Part shown: positions 31,484 to 34,240 of the stretch, piece by piece
How positions within the stretch are numbered: the first letter of the stretch is position 1
How the letters are laid out: every line of letters begins with the position of its first letter
DNA from: JASEGV01 sp037443545
GTDB taxonomy: Bacteria > Bacteroidota > Ignavibacteria > UBA10030 > BY39
DNA length: 34,240 nucleotides
Direction of reading: 5' to 3'
Assembly (NCBI GenBank): GCA_037443545.1
Contig: JBBIOD010000013.1
Span: 1-34,240 of the forward strand
Program-made: the position numbers and the translations under genes
The notes under the pieces: model-generated
Databases searched by the model: none
Told to the model about the DNA's origin: nothing
The model's input: the letters and a program-made list of their open reading frames with translations, nothing else

Positions 31484-32902
31484 TCAATTTTGAATTTCAT
31501 GCAATATTTTGTCTTTTACCGACAGCAGATATTCGAGAGCAGCATCGTGTTCGTTAGGAATCAAGCCGTTTAAAATAGCATCCTCAATTTCTTTTTTTAA
31601 GATACCTACTGTTTTACCTGGTGGCAATCCGCATACTTGCATAATTTCTTCGCCACGCACAGGAGGCTGCCAGTTGCGAAGCCTGTCTTTGTCTTCAACT
31701 TCTTTCATTTTTTTCATCACTAGTTCATAATTCCTCAAATATCGATTTACTTTTTGAGGATTTTGCGAAGTAATGTCGGCTCGGCAAAGTGTCATCAAAT
31801 CGTCAATCAAATCGCCGGCTTCAAACAAAACACGGCGAATTGCTGAATCGGTAATTTCTTCAGAAATTAAAACCATCGGACGTAAATGCAGACGCACAAG
31901 TTTCTCGATATATGGAAGTTTGTCCATCGGTAGACGCATTCGCCGGAAAATTGACTTCATCATACGGGCGCCAATCTCTTCATGCCCGTGAAAAGTCCAA
32001 CCGATTCCCGGCTTGAAGGCTTTCGTCCGGGGTTTTGCAATGTCGTGAACAAGTGCTGTAAACCGCAGCCAAACATTTTCTGTTGCTTCAGAAATTGAAT
32101 CTACAACTTTTAAAGTATGCCGCAATACATCTTTATGGTGGTAATCTTCTCGCTGGTCAACACCTGCCATATCATTCATTTCCGGAAAAATAATTTTCGT
32201 GATGCCGGTTTCTTGAAGCAAAGATAACCCGACAGATGGTTTTTTAGAAATAAGAATTTTAAAAAACTCATCGGTTATCCTTTCCTGCGAAATGATCGAG
32301 AGTCGTTGCTTCATCTTAATTATTGCATCGAAGGTTTCATCATAAATTTTAAACTGCAGTTTCGATGCAAAACGTATTGCTCTTAAAATTCTTAGAGGAT
32401 CGTCTTCAAATGTTTTTTCAGGATGGAGCGGAGTTCTGATGATACCGGAGCGCAAATCTTTTTCGCCGTTGTACGGATCAATAAGTTTCCCAAAATCGGC
32501 GGCATTAAGTGAAGCTGCAATTGCGTTGATAGTGAAATCGCGTCGCGACAAATCGGCTTCGAGCGAACTTTTTTTAACCAAAGGTTTGCGGGATTCAGGT
32601 TCATAAGTTTCTTCGCGGGCTGTTACAAACTCCACCTTCGCATCTTCGATCGGAAGCATAGCAGTCCCGAATTTTTCGTATTTAACGACTTTGATTTTTC
32701 CGAATTCTTTGGCAACTTTTTTTGCAAACGCAATTCCATCGTCTATTACGATTATATCCACATCTTTACCTTCAATACTCAACAGCTTATCGCGGACATA
32801 CCCTCCTACAACATAAGCTTCTATTTTATTGTCATCGGCGATCTTCCCTATTCGCTTTATGATATCGTTTTGTATTTCGATGTGCGTAGTATTTTTTGTC
32901 AT
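31484..32902 (-). CDS. CCA-adding-type tRNA nucleotidyltransferase with HD domain
   Basis: The 472-residue class II nucleotidyltransferase has VVGGYVRDKLL (31-41), catalytic D47 and D49 (KDVDIIV), the RRDFT motif (120-124) and the tRNA-binding region DDPLRILRAIRFASKL (167-182). A C-terminal HD phosphohydrolase domain follows, with H262, H286-D287 (LVHDIAKP) and H305/H307. This architecture fits a CCA-adding enzyme or A-adding enzyme/poly(A) polymerase; motif inspection alone cannot separate them. The acidic-rich loop EFVTAREETYEPESR is typical. It starts 5 nt after the Gfo/Idh gene, so the two are co-transcribed. It is cytoplasmic and probably essential for tRNA 3' end maturation and repair. 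Confidence 0.93.
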   Translation of the reverse strand: MTKNTTHIEIQNDIIKRIGKIADDNKIEAYVVGGYVRDKLLSIEGKDVDIIVIDDGIAFAKKVAKEFGKIKVVKYEKFGTAMLPIEDAKVEFVTAREETYEPESRKPLVKKSSLEADLSRRDFTINAIAASLNAADFGKLIDPYNGEKDLRSGIIRTPLHPEKTFEDDPLRILRAIRFASKLQFKIYDETFDAIIKMKQRLSIISQERITDEFFKILISKKPSVGLSLLQETGITKIIFPEMNDMAGVDQREDYHHKDVLRHTLKVVDSISEATENVWLRFTALVHDIAKPRTKAFKPGIGWTFHGHEEIGARMMKSIFRRMRLPMDKLPYIEKLVRLHLRPMVLISEEITDSAIRRVLFEAGDLIDDLMTLCRADITSQNPQKVNRYLRNYELVMKKMKEVEDKDRLRNWQPPVRGEEIMQVCGLPPGKTVGILKKEIEDAILNGLIPNEHDAALEYLLSVKDKILHEIQN

Positions 32903-32907
32903 TCGAT

Positions 32908-33912
32908 TTAATCAGTCAGTTTGAAAAACGGTTGTTGATTGCTTATTTTGTCAACTATAGTTTGGGCCACTTCTAGCGCACGCATTCCATCTTCGGCTGT
33001 AACTTGAGGAGTTTTATCGTTTTGAACAGCATCTATGAATAGTTCTAATTCAAATTTCAAGGCATTAATTTCTTTTCGCACAGGACGGTCGTAAATTATT
33101 TTTTTGTTAGAGTTTGCCGACTCGAACATCCCAAGCATCATTGTGGATTGGTAATTTTCATCACTCTGGTCAACCAATCGGAATACTTCGGAGGTCCCCT
33201 CGTTGAAATCTATCGACACATAGGCATTTTTCTGAAACAATCGCATCTTCCTCATTCTTGATTTCGAGATTCGGCTTGCCGTTACGTTCGCAACGCACCC
33301 GTTTTTGAATTGTAATCGTGCGTTTGCTATATCGATTGTATCAGTAACAACAGCTAACCCGTTCGCCAAAATATTTTCGACGGGTGATTTTACTAAACTT
33401 AGAATAATATCTATGTCGTGAATCATTAAATCGTGAACCACCGCCACGTCGGCGCCTCTTGGATTGAACTGAGCCAAGCGGTGCGACTCGACGAACAATG
33501 GATCTAATTTAAGATGGTCAATCGATAACAATGCCGAATTGAACCGTTCGATATGACCGACTTGAATTTTTAAATTTAACGGTTTGGCAATTTGGATTAA
33601 TTTTTCAGCTTGCTGCGAGGTTTCGGTAATCGGTTTTTCTATAAAGATATGTTTACCCGCACTCAGCGCTTTTGACGCGATATCAAAATGTGATTTAGTT
33701 GAAACTGCAATGCTGACTGCATCAACAGAGCCGAGCAATTCATTTATATCTTTGAATGATTTTGTTTGAAACTCTTCGGCAATTTTTTTACTCCTTTCGA
33801 AGTTTTGATCGTAAACGCCTACGACATTCGCCGATTCGATATTCGTTAGCATTTTCGTATGCAGCGCACCTAAATGCCCAACTCCGATTACTCCGATATT
33901 TAATTTCTCCAT
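32908..33912 (-). CDS. Gfo/Idh/MocA-family NAD(P)-dependent oxidoreductase
   Basis: The 334-residue enzyme has an N-terminal Rossmann domain (GVIGVGHLGALHTKML, 7-22), the family's catalytic lysine in IEKPIT (K93), and HDLMIHDIDI (160-169), where H165 is in the usual catalytic position. The substrate is likely a sugar or UDP-sugar, as in most relatives; some envelope-sugar enzymes of Bacteroidota look similar. GGGGAG precedes the ATG at 33912, which sits 1 nt after the stop of the interrupted upstream frame. It shares an operon with the CCA-type gene. The precise reaction cannot be stated. Confidence 0.93.
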   Translation of the reverse strand: MEKLNIGVIGVGHLGALHTKMLTNIESANVVGVYDQNFERSKKIAEEFQTKSFKDINELLGSVDAVSIAVSTKSHFDIASKALSAGKHIFIEKPITETSQQAEKLIQIAKPLNLKIQVGHIERFNSALLSIDHLKLDPLFVESHRLAQFNPRGADVAVVHDLMIHDIDIILSLVKSPVENILANGLAVVTDTIDIANARLQFKNGCVANVTASRISKSRMRKMRLFQKNAYVSIDFNEGTSEVFRLVDQSDENYQSTMMLGMFESANSNKKIIYDRPVRKEINALKFELELFIDAVQNDKTPQVTAEDGMRALEVAQTIVDKISNQQPFFKLTD

Positions 33913-33913
33913 A

Positions 33914-34225
33914 CTACTCCCCTTCGTCCTTTTGGTTTTCTTTATATTGTGTAAAATAAATGCTTCGCATATCTTCTAATCCGAGCCCTTCAATATATTT
34001 ATTTCTGATTGATAGTAACCGTGAATCATTTACATTGTTAAAATAATTTGAGTGATGAATAACATAAAAAGCATTGCATTCAATGTTGTATGGTTTATTA
34101 TCTATAATAGCCCGATGAGTAAATCCACTTTTTTTATAATTGAAAATTTCATTTGTTACGAGTCCTGCATCATCGCAAACTTTTCATTCGGAATAATAAC
34201 CGATGGCGCTTAAATCAGGCTCCAT
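33914..34225 (-). pseudogene. Small reading frame interrupted by an in-frame TGA
   Basis: From the ATG at 34225 the frame reads MEPDLSAIGYYSE, meets TGA at 34184-34186, then stays open for 89 codons to the TAG at 33914. The codons after the TGA (KVCDDAGLVTNEIF, later YNIECNAFYVIHHSNYFNN and YIEGLGLEDMRSIYF) look like real protein: balanced composition and ribosome site and start of the next gene placed right after. There is no usable start codon just after the TGA. The frame is also open for the 5 codons to the window edge, so the gene may begin further right. A single G-to-A change (TGG to TGA), a sequence error, or recoding could explain the break. I do not recognise the family. Confidence 0.5.
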
Positions 34226-34240
34226 AGAATTTTTCTCTGT

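Noticed and set aside
33914..34225. Selenoprotein interpretation of the in-frame TGA (UxxC motif)
   Set aside because: The only stem I can draw after the TGA is interrupted by a bulge, and its loop starts about 11 nt away, closer than in known bacterial SECIS elements. A mutation or sequence error is simpler; I kept only the interrupted frame as a finding.

Overview
This AT-rich window carries ordinary bacterial chromosomal genes, almost all on the minus strand; the one clear plus-strand gene is at 9840-10433. The gene content points to the Bacteroidota/Chlorobiota/Ignavibacteriota side of the tree: a surface barrel with type-3 thrombospondin repeats and an OmpA domain, a TPR lipoprotein of the kind linked to type IX secretion, a Wzi-like barrel, LutABC, PyrDK, and tandem MacB permeases. 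Nine well-matched sigma70-type promoters can be read (TTGnnn, 16-17 bp, then an AT-rich -10). This is unlike typical Bacteroides promoters and favours an Ignavibacteria/Chlorobi-like organism. That placement is inference; no rRNA or tRNA gene was recognised.

Layout from left to right, with minus-strand operons transcribed right to left. 1-988: truncated thiolase. 1015-2538: OmpA/TSP3 outer-membrane protein with its own promoter. 2615-3919: rho with its own promoter, a leader of about 100 nt and an intrinsic terminator. 4051-9298: TPR lipoprotein-pyrK-pyrD-folC operon. 9367-10433: a small membrane protein and a Spy/CpxP-like periplasmic protein, divergently transcribed from overlapping -35 elements. 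10487-13872: two peroxiredoxins, a eukaryote-type 6-pyruvoyl-tetrahydropterin synthase, GTP cyclohydrolase I and two tandem short-chain dehydrogenases. This set is best read as a tetrahydrobiopterin-type pathway. 13946-18789: ugd-UDP-xylose synthase-DUF2279-Wzi-like surface polysaccharide operon. 18852-21693: lutA-lutB-lutC lactate oxidation. 21752-25459: exported isoaspartyl methyltransferase, membrane-embedded spermidine-synthase-like protein, small basic protein and thermonuclease. 25592-31418: complete TolC-MacA-MacB tripartite efflux operon with two permease genes. 31484-33912: HD-domain CCA-adding-type nucleotidyltransferase and a Gfo/Idh/MocA oxidoreductase. 33914-34225: a small reading frame broken by one in-frame TGA.

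The tightest gene partnerships are the pterin set (FolE makes dihydroneopterin triphosphate, PTPS makes pyruvoyl-tetrahydropterin, the SDRs reduce it), UDP-glucose to UDP-glucuronate to UDP-xylose (Ugd, then UXS), and the LutABC redox complex. No phage, transposon, CRISPR array or integrated element was seen, and no intergenic stretch exceeds 300 bases. I did not find a clearly novel multi-gene system. The points most worth a second look are the pterin operon, the in-frame TGA at the right edge, the exported methyltransferase next to a degenerate membrane-bound spermidine synthase, and a 7-bp periodic repeat between lutA and lutB.
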